Below, in pieces: positions 17,031 through 24,982 of a DNA stretch of 64,000 bases. Numbering within the stretch: the stretch's first letter is position 1; the number at the start of each line of letters is the position of its first letter. The notes beneath the pieces are model-generated. The model saw only the letters and a program-made list of their open reading frames with translations. It made no database searches and was not told where the DNA came from. Made by a program: the position numbers and the translations under genes. Source of the DNA: Mesorhizobium sp. AR02 (GTDB lineage: Bacteria > Pseudomonadota > Alphaproteobacteria > Rhizobiales > Rhizobiaceae); assembly GCF_024746835.1 (NCBI RefSeq), contig NZ_CP080531.1:5662001-5726000 (forward strand), given 5' to 3'.

Positions 17031-17056
17031 AAAGGCCGGGTAAAAACCCGGCCTTT
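17031..17056. terminator. Intrinsic terminator after metF
   Basis: Perfect 11-bp stem AAAGGCCGGGT / ACCCGGCCTTT with a 4-base A loop, 18 bases after the metF stop. The A-rich 5' flank and TTT 3' flank let it work in both directions, also for the small gene reading toward it from 17190. Confidence 0.8.
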
Positions 17057-17103
17057 CGAATTGTCTAAACTATCTGGTGCTGGTCTTCCCCGTCTTGGCG
17101 GGT

Positions 17104-17190
17104 TCAGGGAAGGACGCCCATAATGAGGGCGCCGATGAAAGCAAACGCAGCACAAATCATCAATGCGTTGATTGGCCTCGTAAGTCCCAT
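17104..17190 (-). CDS. 28-residue single-pass membrane peptide
   Basis: A short open frame with a perfect Shine-Dalgarno GAGGAGG (17198-17204) seven bases before ATG 17190. The product starts MGLTRPINALMIC and continues as one hydrophobic helix (about residues 7-27) ending in GVLP, with an N-terminal Arg fixing the N-in orientation. It ends TGA 17104-17106, shortly before the metF terminator, which can also end this transcript. No function known; the strong RBS and clean helix argue for a real microprotein. The remaining 266 bp up to the EamA gene hold only a hairpin (17404-17429). Confidence 0.6.
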   Translation of the reverse strand: MGLTRPINALMICAAFAFIGALIMGVLP

Positions 17191-17403
17191 GACATAGCCT
17201 CCTCTTAAAGAGCTATGCCTAAGAGTCTAGGTCCATTTGTGCCACAGGCAAGCGGAAAATGTGCTGCATTGCGACGTGATTGTGAAATTTGCGACCCCGG
17301 TTCTGTCGTTAGCCGTTGAAACTCTTCGGCAAAAACCCGCTTCAGGCCTGTGAATAAATTGTGGCGGGGACGTGTCGATGCTGTGTCATGGCAGCGCTAC
17401 CAC

Positions 17404-17429
17404 CGCGAAAGTCGACTTCGACTTTCGCG
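17404..17429. repeat. Perfect 12-bp inverted repeat
   Basis: CGCGAAAGTCGA / TCGACTTTCGCG with a 2-base loop lies 28 bp after the stop of the EamA transporter gene (minus strand). It may end that transcript, but no T tract follows on the minus strand. Confidence 0.5.
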
Positions 17430-17456
17430 CCAATGCGGGGATTCAGTTAAGGCGCG

Positions 17457-18374
17457 CTACCGTCTTGCAAACAAGCGCCCGTCGATGGTGACGAGGCCCA
17501 GCGCGATCAGCACCACGCCGCCGATCTCGAACAGTTCCAGCCGCTCGCCGAGGAACAGAAAGCCGAGCAGCATGGCGCTGGCCGGGACGATGAGCGTCAC
17601 CAGCGAGGCGTTGGTGACGCCGGCCGAGGCGACGAGGTTGAAATAGAGGATATAGGCGAAGGCGGTGGACAGCAGCGCCAGCGCCAGCACCGCCGCCCAG
17701 ACCGGGGGCGAGGCCGAAAACAGGCCGGCGGGGCCGTGCGCCAGCAGCACGACCGGTATCATGATGATGGTCGAAGCGGTCAACTGTCCGGTAGCGAGAA
17801 CCGGCGAGGGCACACCCTTGAAGCGGCGGGCGATCATCAGCGCGACACCATAGGACAAAGACGCGCCGATCAGCGCGAATTTCGCCCAGACCGGGCCGCC
17901 GAGCCCGGCAAGCAGGCCGGGACCGATCATGACAGCGGTGCCGGCGACACCGAGCCCGATGCCGGCGAGCTTGTTCCAGGACAGTTTTTCATCCGATGTC
18001 AGCGCATTGGCGAGGATCAGCGTCCAGAACGGTGTCGTCGCGTTGAGCACCGAGGCGACGCCGGCGCCAAGCTCAGTCTGGCCAGCGAAGATCAGCGAGA
18101 AGGGGACGACATTGTTGGTGAAGGCCAGCAGGAAGAACAGGCCGGCATGCGGAAAGGCAAGGCGGAAGGATGGGCCACGAATGGCCAGATACAGCTGCAG
18201 CGCGATTGCCGCGATGGCGACGCGAAACAGCACCAGCACCAGCGGATGAAGCTCCGCCACCGCGATGCGGGCGAAGAAGAACGAGCCACCCCAGATCGCG
18301 CCAAGCAGCAGGAGCTGTCCCCAGTCCTTGAGCACCATCGGCCCGCGTGGCGCAGATGTCTCGGCTATTGCCAT
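17457..18374 (-). CDS. EamA-family (DMT superfamily) transporter
   Basis: From ATG 18374 (RBS GGGAGGG) the product is 305 residues with ten hydrophobic helices arranged as two EamA repeats of about 140 residues. Repeat 1 opens with LLLLGAIWGGSFFFARIAV, repeat 2 with FALIGASLSYGVALMIARR, and the protein ends with LGERLELFEIGGVVLIALGL. Such proteins export or import amino acids or other metabolites across the inner membrane; the substrate cannot be read from sequence. The upstream frame to 18443 lacks transporter features. Confidence 0.9.
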   Translation of the reverse strand: MAIAETSAPRGPMVLKDWGQLLLLGAIWGGSFFFARIAVAELHPLVLVLFRVAIAAIALQLYLAIRGPSFRLAFPHAGLFFLLAFTNNVVPFSLIFAGQTELGAGVASVLNATTPFWTLILANALTSDEKLSWNKLAGIGLGVAGTAVMIGPGLLAGLGGPVWAKFALIGASLSYGVALMIARRFKGVPSPVLATGQLTASTIIMIPVVLLAHGPAGLFSASPPVWAAVLALALLSTAFAYILYFNLVASAGVTNASLVTLIVPASAMLLGFLFLGERLELFEIGGVVLIALGLVTIDGRLFARR

Positions 18375-18583
18375 GTTGATCGCCCTCCCAGACGGCCTGA
18401 ATGCCAGCCAGTCAGGTGAAAGGCATATCGGGTTTGCCAACAAGGGCCACCCGAAACCTGATCGATGGCAAACACTGTTGCCAAAGAGCTAGCGCCGTTG
18501 CGTCAGGCACACGAGACACAGAATTGTTTTCATTAGCCGCTAGCTTGGATTAATTGTGCGCAGCCGAGGTCGAGGATTCGTCA

Positions 18584-19804
18584 ATGCAGCGATTCGAGAA
18601 TGCCCGCGAGGCGGCCCTGGCGCTTCGGCCCGACGATCCGGTCTATTGCTTCCGCCCGCAAGTGCTGAAGGCCGACGCCAGGCAGTTCATGGGCATGTTC
18701 CCCGGCAAGACCGCCTATGCGGTCAAGACCAATGGCGAACCGATCGTGCTGAAGGCGCTGGTCGAGGCCGGCGTCACCGCCTTCGACGTCGCTTCGCCCG
18801 GCGAATTCGCCGCCGTGCGCGCCGTCTCGCCCAATGCCGAGATGCTCTACATGCACCCGGTCAAGGCGCAGTCGGACATCAAGCTGGCGCTGGAGAAATA
18901 CGGCATCCGCGGCATTTCGCTCGACCATGAGGATGAGATCACCAAGCTGACGCGGGTGGTGCGGGCACTCGACATCGACCCGGGCTCGATCAGCGTGTTC
19001 GTGCGCATCCAGACGAAAGGGTCGGCGGCCTACGAACTGTCGAAGAAGTTCGGCGCGGGGCCGGCCTATGCGGTGGAGCTGGCGGAGCGGCTGAACCGCA
19101 CCGGCTACAAGGTGGGCCTGTGTTTCCATGTCGGCAGCCAGATCGAGGATCCCGATACCTATGAGCGGGCGCTGGCTTCGGCCGACTGGGTGCGCAACCG
19201 GCTGACCTTCGATATTGCCGGGCTCGATGTCGGCGGCGGCTTTCCGGCCGAATACGGCCATGATCCCAACCGAAAGCAGGTCGAGATGCCGTCGCTCGGC
19301 CAGATCATGTCGCGGCTGTCCGGCGACCTGAAAGAGTACCAGTTCGACCAGATACCCTTGGTGGCGGAGCCGGGCAGGGTGATCGTGGCGCGCTGCTTGT
19401 CGCTGATCGTGCGGGTGCTGTTGCGCAAGGGCAAGCGGCTCTACATCAATGACGGCATCTGGGCGTCACTGTCGGATTCATGGACCGGCAAGATCACACT
19501 GCCGGCCCGCTTCATTCCCGATCCGGCGATCCGAACCCGCAATGGCGATGAAAAGAACATCGTGCCGTTCAAGGTCTGTGGCGCGACCTGCGATTCCGTC
19601 GACATCCTGTCCAGGCCATTCTGGCTGCCGGAAACCGTCGACACCGGCGACTGGATCGAGATCGGCCATATCGGCGCCTATTCGCTGTCGCTGAGGACCC
19701 GCTTCAACGGCTTTTATCCCGACACTTTCGTCGAGGTGACGACGCCCTTCGACGAGGGCGACGCGCCGCAGGGGTTTGCGAGCTTGGAGACGATGGCGGA
19801 TTAG
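18584..19804 (+). CDS. Fold III PLP ornithine/diamino acid decarboxylase
   Basis: A 406-residue alanine-racemase-fold decarboxylase. The PLP lysine is in AYAVKTNGEPIVLKAL (AVKxN), the HVGSQ motif follows, then GLDVGGGFPAEY, the EPGR phosphate-binding motif and the dimer-partner catalytic Cys in VCGATCDSVDIL. This signature is typical of ornithine decarboxylases, so the likely reaction is ornithine to putrescine, though lysine use is common in alphaproteobacterial members. Start ATG 18584 is preferred over an upstream TTG at 18554. It is a single gene, followed by a heptad-repeat hairpin. Confidence 0.92.
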   Translation: MQRFENAREAALALRPDDPVYCFRPQVLKADARQFMGMFPGKTAYAVKTNGEPIVLKALVEAGVTAFDVASPGEFAAVRAVSPNAEMLYMHPVKAQSDIKLALEKYGIRGISLDHEDEITKLTRVVRALDIDPGSISVFVRIQTKGSAAYELSKKFGAGPAYAVELAERLNRTGYKVGLCFHVGSQIEDPDTYERALASADWVRNRLTFDIAGLDVGGGFPAEYGHDPNRKQVEMPSLGQIMSRLSGDLKEYQFDQIPLVAEPGRVIVARCLSLIVRVLLRKGKRLYINDGIWASLSDSWTGKITLPARFIPDPAIRTRNGDEKNIVPFKVCGATCDSVDILSRPFWLPETVDTGDWIEIGHIGAYSLSLRTRFNGFYPDTFVEVTTPFDEGDAPQGFASLETMAD

Positions 19805-19808
19805 GGAA

Positions 19809-19887
19809 TAGTCAGTAGTCAGTAGTCAGTAGTCAGTAGGGAAATTTCTATATTCCACTACTCACTACTCACTACTCACTACTCACT
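19809..19887. repeat. Tandem heptad repeat forming a long imperfect hairpin
   Basis: Left arm: TAGTCAG four times plus TAG (19809-19839). Right arm: CTCACTA three times plus flanking partial units (19856-19887). The arms pair with one C/C mismatch per heptad, and the inner GGAA / TTCC also pair. The hairpin fills the gap between the convergent decarboxylase and transglycosylase genes and may act as a two-way terminator. Confidence 0.8.
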
Positions 19888-19891
19888 CTCT

Positions 19892-21070
19892 TCACAATTT
19901 CCCCAACAGTTCCGGCGTCGGCCAGCCATCCACCGGCAATCCCAGCCGCATCTGTTCCTTGCGGATCGCTTCGCGGGTGTTGGTGCCCAGAATGCCGTCG
20001 ACCGTGCCGACGTCGTAGCCTCGGGCCTCGAGCTTGGTCTGCAGCGCCTTCATCTGCTCGTTGTTGAGGCCTTGCTCAGGATTGCGCGGGTCAAGCGGCG
20101 GCGCGCCGGCGAGGCGCGCGGCGAGATTGGCCGCGGTCAGCGCGTAGGTGAAGGACTGGTTCCATTCGAGATAGACATCGAAATTGTCGTAGGTGAGGAA
20201 GGCTGGACCCTTGCGGCCCATGGGCAAAGCGAGGCCGGCCTTGAGACCCTTGTCGACCAGCGGCGAGCCGTCGGGGTTGGTGACGCCCCATTGCGCCCAC
20301 TGGGTCAGCGGCAATTTGTTGGTGCGCCCGGTCTGGTCCCAGGGCATCTCGTCGGGGACGCGCACTTCCTGAATCCAGGGCTCGTCGCGCTTCCAGCCGC
20401 GCGACAGCACCTTGTTGGCCGTGGTCATGATCACGTCCGGCACGCTTTTGCGCAGGTCGATCTTGCCGTCGCCGTCGCCGTCGACGCCGTGCGTCAGATA
20501 ATCGGAAGGCAGGATCTGCGTCTGGCCGATCTCGCCGGCCCAGGCGCCCTCGACGTCGGCAGGCAGCACGCCGCGATCGATCAGCTCCAGAAGCGGCACA
20601 AGCTGCTGGCGGAACAGCTGCGGACGCCGGCAATCATGCGAAAGCGTCACCAGCGCGCTCAGCGTGTGGAAATCGCCCTGCACGGCGCCGAAATCGGTCT
20701 CCAGCGCCCAGAAGGCGGTGATGACCGGCGCCTGGACGCCGAACTGCTGATCGGCGCGGGCGAAGATATCGGCGTATTTCTTCATGTTCGCCGCACCTTG
20801 CTTCAGCCGGTAGGCCGAGATCATGCGGTTGGAAAATTCGACGAAGGTCTGGGTGAAGACGCCCTGGGCACGGTCGCGCGCCAGCGCCCTCTCGTCAAAG
20901 TTGGCATCTTCCAGCGCGTCGAGACCGACGGCGCCGACGCCGGCCGCCTTGGCCTCCGCCGCGACACCCTGTTTCCAGGTTTCGAAGTCGCCGCCGCATT
21001 CCTGCGCCATCGCCGGCAAGGCCGTGGCGCACAGGAATAGCGCCGCGAGGGCTTGGGAACGCAGTCGCAT
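19892..21070 (-). CDS. Lytic murein transglycosylase (MltB type) with peptidoglycan-binding domain
   Basis: A 392-residue protein: signal peptide (MRLRSQALAALFLCATALPA, cleaved near AMA), then an SLT_2/MltB catalytic domain with the catalytic Glu in TAFWALETDFGAVQGDF and the GEIGQTQILPSDYL block. A C-terminal peptidoglycan-binding domain (about residues 335-392, LQTKLEARGYDVGTVDGILG) follows. It cleaves the MurNAc-GlcNAc bond to give 1,6-anhydromuropeptides in the periplasm. The signal has no lipobox, so it is a soluble periplasmic form. Confidence 0.93.
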   Translation of the reverse strand: MRLRSQALAALFLCATALPAMAQECGGDFETWKQGVAAEAKAAGVGAVGLDALEDANFDERALARDRAQGVFTQTFVEFSNRMISAYRLKQGAANMKKYADIFARADQQFGVQAPVITAFWALETDFGAVQGDFHTLSALVTLSHDCRRPQLFRQQLVPLLELIDRGVLPADVEGAWAGEIGQTQILPSDYLTHGVDGDGDGKIDLRKSVPDVIMTTANKVLSRGWKRDEPWIQEVRVPDEMPWDQTGRTNKLPLTQWAQWGVTNPDGSPLVDKGLKAGLALPMGRKGPAFLTYDNFDVYLEWNQSFTYALTAANLAARLAGAPPLDPRNPEQGLNNEQMKALQTKLEARGYDVGTVDGILGTNTREAIRKEQMRLGLPVDGWPTPELLGKL

Positions 21071-21192
21071 CAGCTTCCTTTCGAAACGAAGAGGGCATTG
21101 TCGTGCTTGGCTGGAGGCCCAACGCCCTGAATTACCGGCGGTTGCACTTTTTTACCGCTGGCTGTGTCGAAAAGCAGGCGGCAGGCCCGGTG

Positions 21193-21272
21193 TCAACGGT
21201 TCTTCTGCCGCAGCGCCTCGTTGAAGGCAGTTCTGCTGGGGCGATTTGATCCAGGCGGTGCTGCCGTTGAAC
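21193..21272 (-). other. Degenerate duplicate of the 3' end of the GH25 gene
   Basis: Just past the GH25 stop (21279), the minus strand reads FNGS-T-AWIK and then a short AFNEALRQKNR-stop reading in a different frame, echoing the true C-terminus FNGSEAAWNKWLRQNTR-stop. At base level TTCAACGGCAGC, GCCTGGA and CTGCGGCAGAA recur. This looks like a decayed partial tandem duplication, not a gene. Confidence 0.5.
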
Positions 21273-21278
21273 CCGGCG

Positions 21279-22076
21279 TCAGCGCGTGTTCTGCCGCAGC
21301 CACTTGTTCCAGGCGGCTTCGCTGCCGTTGAAGACGTTGATGTCTGATTTGCCGGTCATGCCGGGAACGATGCCGGTTCCGGTGTACTGCCAGAAGGTGA
21401 AGGGGTGGCTGCCGTACTTTTCGCGCGGGTGGCCGGCGACGGAGCGCAGCCAGTAGGGATAGCCGCGGAAGGTCGCCAGCTCATTGTCGTCGAAGAAGTC
21501 GACCGAGGTGTAGATGATCGGCTTCTTGCCGTAATGCCGCTCGACGATCTCGAGGAAGGTGGTCATCTCCGCGCGCACGGTGGCGGCGTCGGGACGCAGC
21601 CTGCAGGTCGGCGATTTCGGATTCCATTCCATGTCGAGCACCGGCGGCATCGCCGAGCGGTCGACGGGAACATTCCGGATGAACCAGTGCGCCTGCTGGG
21701 CGGCGGGGGTGCAGAAATAGAAGAAATGATAGGCCGCGCGCGGAACACCGGCGGCTTTCGTGCGCGCCCAATGCTCGTTGAAATACTCGTCGAAGCGGTC
21801 GCCGCCTTCGGTCGCCTTGATGAAGGCGAAGGAAATGCCGCTCGCCTTGGCTGTCGGCCAGTCGACCGAAGTCTGGTACTTAGAGACGTCGGTGCCGTGG
21901 ACGGCATAGTTCCACGGCGCGCCGCTGTCCCATTCATGCGGCTTGGAATCGGCGAAGCGCGGCGCGCGCACAGCGACCGTCGGGCTGCTGGACGCGGATG
22001 GCGACAGCGAGAGATCGTCCACGGTCGAGCAGGCGCCAAGCAGCGTCAGCATGAAAAGGGCCGCAAGACGGCGCAT
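21279..22076 (-). CDS. GH25-family lysozyme-like lipoprotein
   Basis: From ATG 22076 the product is 265 residues with a lipoprotein signal (MRRLAALFMLTLLGACS; lipobox LGAC). The GH25 barrel follows: HGTDVSKYQTSVDW with the first catalytic Asp, ISFAFIKATEGG, YHFFYF and PPVLDMEWNP with the Asp/Glu pair, then FWQYTGTG near the end. It should cut MurNAc-GlcNAc bonds of peptidoglycan from the inner face of the outer membrane or the periplasm. An upstream frame extension to 22274 lacks homology. It is divergent from the serine hydrolase gene, across 228 bp with no recognised site. Confidence 0.9.
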   Translation of the reverse strand: MRRLAALFMLTLLGACSTVDDLSLSPSASSSPTVAVRAPRFADSKPHEWDSGAPWNYAVHGTDVSKYQTSVDWPTAKASGISFAFIKATEGGDRFDEYFNEHWARTKAAGVPRAAYHFFYFCTPAAQQAHWFIRNVPVDRSAMPPVLDMEWNPKSPTCRLRPDAATVRAEMTTFLEIVERHYGKKPIIYTSVDFFDDNELATFRGYPYWLRSVAGHPREKYGSHPFTFWQYTGTGIVPGMTGKSDINVFNGSEAAWNKWLRQNTR

Positions 22077-22304
22077 CACAACTTCCAAGCCGGAATCAGC
22101 CGGTCGCTGATGGGTCTGTGAACTGATGGCCGACGACTGGTCGAACCCCCTCCAGGCGATCGCCCCACAGCATCGCCTGATTATCTGTGATCGCCGATCA
22201 TGGTTGATAATCCGTTGATGGCGCTCGACAAGAGTCCTGATTTTGCGGAAGCAATGGCGGCAATTCGATGACATAAGGGTCGGGCGAGAGCCCGGAGGAA
22301 GCAG

Positions 22305-23684
22305 ATGCGGATCGTCGTCAAGATCGTCAGATGGCTGCTTGGCCTGATCGTGCTGGCGGTCGTGGCGCTTTTTGCCTGGCTTTACATCGCGCCGCCCGAA
22401 TTGATCCGCGTCGGTTCAGGCTATTCGGCCAAGATCGTCTGCTCCAACGTCTTCATTGCCGGGCGCGACCCCAACGAGGTGCTTGCCGTCGACGTGCAGG
22501 CGCCCGGACACCCGCTGTTGCGGCTGATGCGGGTCTCGGTCGACAAGAACCGAGGCACCGTCTCCGCCGGTCTGCTTGGCTTCCTCGGCAGGAGCGAGGC
22601 GGTTTCCCGTGACGGGCTGGGCTGCGCCTCGATTCCCGACGGCGATGTCGGCAAAGCGCGGCGCACGACGGTCCATGCTGAACCCGCTGCAACCAGCCAG
22701 GACACGCTGTGGCCCGTGGGCGAGCGGGTCGAGGCGTCGCAGGATCCGGTGATTGCCAAGCTGCTCGACGATGCGGCGCTGACCGGCGCCGGCATGCGCG
22801 CGGTGGTCGTGGTGAAGAACGGCCGCGTCGTCGCCGAACGCTATGGCGACGGCTTCTCGGCCAGGACGCCGCTGCTCGGCTGGTCGATGACCAAGACGGT
22901 GAACGCCGCCATCATCGGCACGCTGGTCAAGGACGGCAAGATGGCCGTCGACAACAAGGGCCTGTTCGCACCGTGGAAGGCCGACGGCCGCGCCGCCATC
23001 AGCCTTGCCGACATGATGGCGATGTCGAGCGGGCTGGAGTTCAACGAGGATTATGGCGACGTCGCTGATGTCACGCGCATGCTCTATCTCGAACCCGACA
23101 TGGCGGGCTTTGCCGAATCAAAGCCGCTGGCTGGCGAGGTCGGCAAGGTGTTTTCCTATTCGAGCGGCACGGCGGTGATGCTGTCGCGGCTGTGGCAGGA
23201 TGCGATCGGCGACAAGGCCAAGGCGCTGACATGGCCGCGCAGCGCGCTGTTCGAGCCGCTCGGCATGCACAGCGCGGTGCTTGAAACCGACGAACAGGGC
23301 ACGTTCGTCGGCTCGTCCTATCTCTACGCCACGGCGCATGACTGGGCCCGCTTCGGCCAATTCCTGCTGCAAGGCGGGGTGTGGAACGGCAATCAGGTGT
23401 TGCCGGCCGGCTTCGTCGACTGGATGCGCGAGCCGGCGCCTGCCTCGAAAATCTACGGCAAGGGCCAGTTGTGGATCGAAGCGCCGGGCGATGAGGAAAA
23501 GCCGGGCGCCGGCGTCGCCGCCGGCTTGCCGAAGGACACTTACTGGATGGAAGGGCATGACGGGCAGACGGTCACCATCATTCCGTCGGAGCAATTGGTG
23601 ATCGTGCGGCTGGGGCTGACGCCGGCCAAATTAGGCTATCGCCCACAGACAATGGTGGGTGCGCTGGTGAAGGCGCTGCATTAG
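22305..23684 (+). CDS. Class C beta-lactamase-like serine hydrolase
   Basis: A 459-residue protein with an N-terminal membrane anchor (residues 5-27, VRWLLGLIVLAVVALFAWLY) and a penicillin-recognising domain. The nucleophile motif is SMTK in LLGWSMTKTVNAA, the Tyr motif is YSS in VFSYSSGTAVML, and the third motif is HDGQ in MEGHDGQTVTII (in place of KTG). This HxG variant is typical of esterases and 6-aminohexanoate-dimer-hydrolase-like enzymes rather than true beta-lactamases. It probably faces the periplasm. Substrate unknown. Confidence 0.9.
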   Translation: MRIVVKIVRWLLGLIVLAVVALFAWLYIAPPELIRVGSGYSAKIVCSNVFIAGRDPNEVLAVDVQAPGHPLLRLMRVSVDKNRGTVSAGLLGFLGRSEAVSRDGLGCASIPDGDVGKARRTTVHAEPAATSQDTLWPVGERVEASQDPVIAKLLDDAALTGAGMRAVVVVKNGRVVAERYGDGFSARTPLLGWSMTKTVNAAIIGTLVKDGKMAVDNKGLFAPWKADGRAAISLADMMAMSSGLEFNEDYGDVADVTRMLYLEPDMAGFAESKPLAGEVGKVFSYSSGTAVMLSRLWQDAIGDKAKALTWPRSALFEPLGMHSAVLETDEQGTFVGSSYLYATAHDWARFGQFLLQGGVWNGNQVLPAGFVDWMREPAPASKIYGKGQLWIEAPGDEEKPGAGVAAGLPKDTYWMEGHDGQTVTIIPSEQLVIVRLGLTPAKLGYRPQTMVGALVKALH

Positions 23685-23791
23685 CTCCCTTTACCCTCCC
23701 CTTGATGGGGAGGGTCGGCGCGCAGCGCCGGGGTGGGCTGCCTAGCGCTTCACCCCACCCGCGCCTTCGGCGCGACCTCCCCCATCGAGGG

Positions 23792-24982
23792 CAGGGCTAT
23801 CGCATATGAGTAAAGAGGTCATAGAAGAAGTCTTTGCTCCAGTTTGCCCTGCGCATCTTGCTGGCGATTGGCTTGTCGAGTGGATGGGCAGCCAAGATGT
23901 TTTGAGCGAGCCTTCGGATGACAGCCAGGTTTTGTGGAGCGTTATCCTTTCGGGTGCGAGCGTCGTCTTCGCGGAAGACGACATCAAGGCTCCAGTGCAA
24001 CTGGTTCTCGATCGTCCAGTGGGCGCGAACCGTCTCAGCCAGATGCTTGGGCGTCAGCACCTTGGAAAGCGCGACGTATCGGACCGAGGCAGCCGTCTTG
24101 CCGTCGGTGGTGCGCAGAGCCTCGATACGGCCGATGGCCTTGAGGCCGGGGAACACGGGCAGGTCCTTGAGTTTGGCAAGCGGCAGCACGCTGGCTCGTC
24201 GCACTTCCGTGCGACCATGAGCCGTATCGCGCGTTTCGAAACTGGCGATCTCGCCCGCCACGGCGAAGCTTTTCTCAGCTGCGGCAAACAGACGGCCCCG
24301 GTTGGCCTTCAGCCCAAGGGCATAATGCGCCTTCTGCGCAATCAGCGCCTCGGCCGTGTCGGGGCGGCAATGCAGGGCGTCGGCGGTGACCGTGCAGCCC
24401 TTGAGGTCCAAGCTCTTCAGCAACGCCAGCGTCGCCCCAACCTCGTCGGAGGCCAGCGCCCGCGTTGCTGCAATCGCCAGCCTGGTCTCGGCATCCCAGG
24501 CATTGACCATCAGCGGTGGCATGAAGGCACGGCCCTTCTCATAACCGCGCCTGAGCGCCTTGCCGTCGATGGCCACCACGCCACGCGGCGAGCCAAGTCC
24601 AAGCTCACGCCGCAATGCCACCATGAAGGCGCTCAGTGCATCCGACAGCGCCTGCGGATCAAGAAGCCGAAACACCCGGCTGAAGGTGTCGTGGCTCGGA
24701 CACCCATGCTTCAGCTCGACGATCGCTTTCAGTTCGTCTTCCCGGCCCTCCACGAATTCAGCAATGTCCACACAGCTTTTGGCCCCACACAGCGTCGCTG
24801 CAAGTGCCACAAACAGAAGTTCAGCAAGATTATGCCGCGCGTTGATGTCGCGCGGATCGCGAACTTCTTGCAGGATCGACAAAACCAGCCGCACTCGGAC
24901 CTCCTCTGCAACGAGAAAGCCTCTCAAGAATCCCTCTTGTCCTGCTTGGCAAGAGCCAATCAACTTATCTGCGATTCCCCTG
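23792..24982 (-). mobile_element. ISAs1-family insertion sequence (1,191 bp)
   Basis: The ends are imperfect inverted repeats beginning CAGGG: left CAGGGCTATCGCATATGAGT, right (reverse strand) CAGGGGAATCGCAGATAAGT. The element is flanked by a perfect 10-bp direct repeat CCATCGAGGG (23782-23791 and 24983-24992), a target duplication of the size usual for this family. It carries one transposase gene. Intact ends, intact gene and perfect duplication suggest a recent, possibly still active, insertion. Confidence 0.92.
23797..24894 (-). CDS. ISAs1 family transposase
   Basis: A 365-residue DDE transposase: first Asp in GVVAIDGKALRRGYEKG, second in GCTVTADALHCRPD, Glu in HWTIENQLHWSLDVVFREDDAR. The N-terminal DPRDINARHNLAELLFVALAA block is typical of the ISAs1/H-repeat family. 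Start GTG 24894 follows GAGGAGG with five-base spacing. Earlier in-frame starts run past the IS end into btaB sequence and are excluded. The stop codon lies five bases inside the left end. Confidence 0.93.
   Translation of the reverse strand: MRLVLSILQEVRDPRDINARHNLAELLFVALAATLCGAKSCVDIAEFVEGREDELKAIVELKHGCPSHDTFSRVFRLLDPQALSDALSAFMVALRRELGLGSPRGVVAIDGKALRRGYEKGRAFMPPLMVNAWDAETRLAIAATRALASDEVGATLALLKSLDLKGCTVTADALHCRPDTAEALIAQKAHYALGLKANRGRLFAAAEKSFAVAGEIASFETRDTAHGRTEVRRASVLPLAKLKDLPVFPGLKAIGRIEALRTTDGKTAASVRYVALSKVLTPKHLAETVRAHWTIENQLHWSLDVVFREDDARTRKDNAPQNLAVIRRLAQNILAAHPLDKPIASKMRRANWSKDFFYDLFTHMR

Noticed and set aside
22305..23684. A true beta-lactamase
   Set aside because: The third motif is HDG rather than KTG and there is an N-terminal membrane anchor; esterase-like relatives share this.
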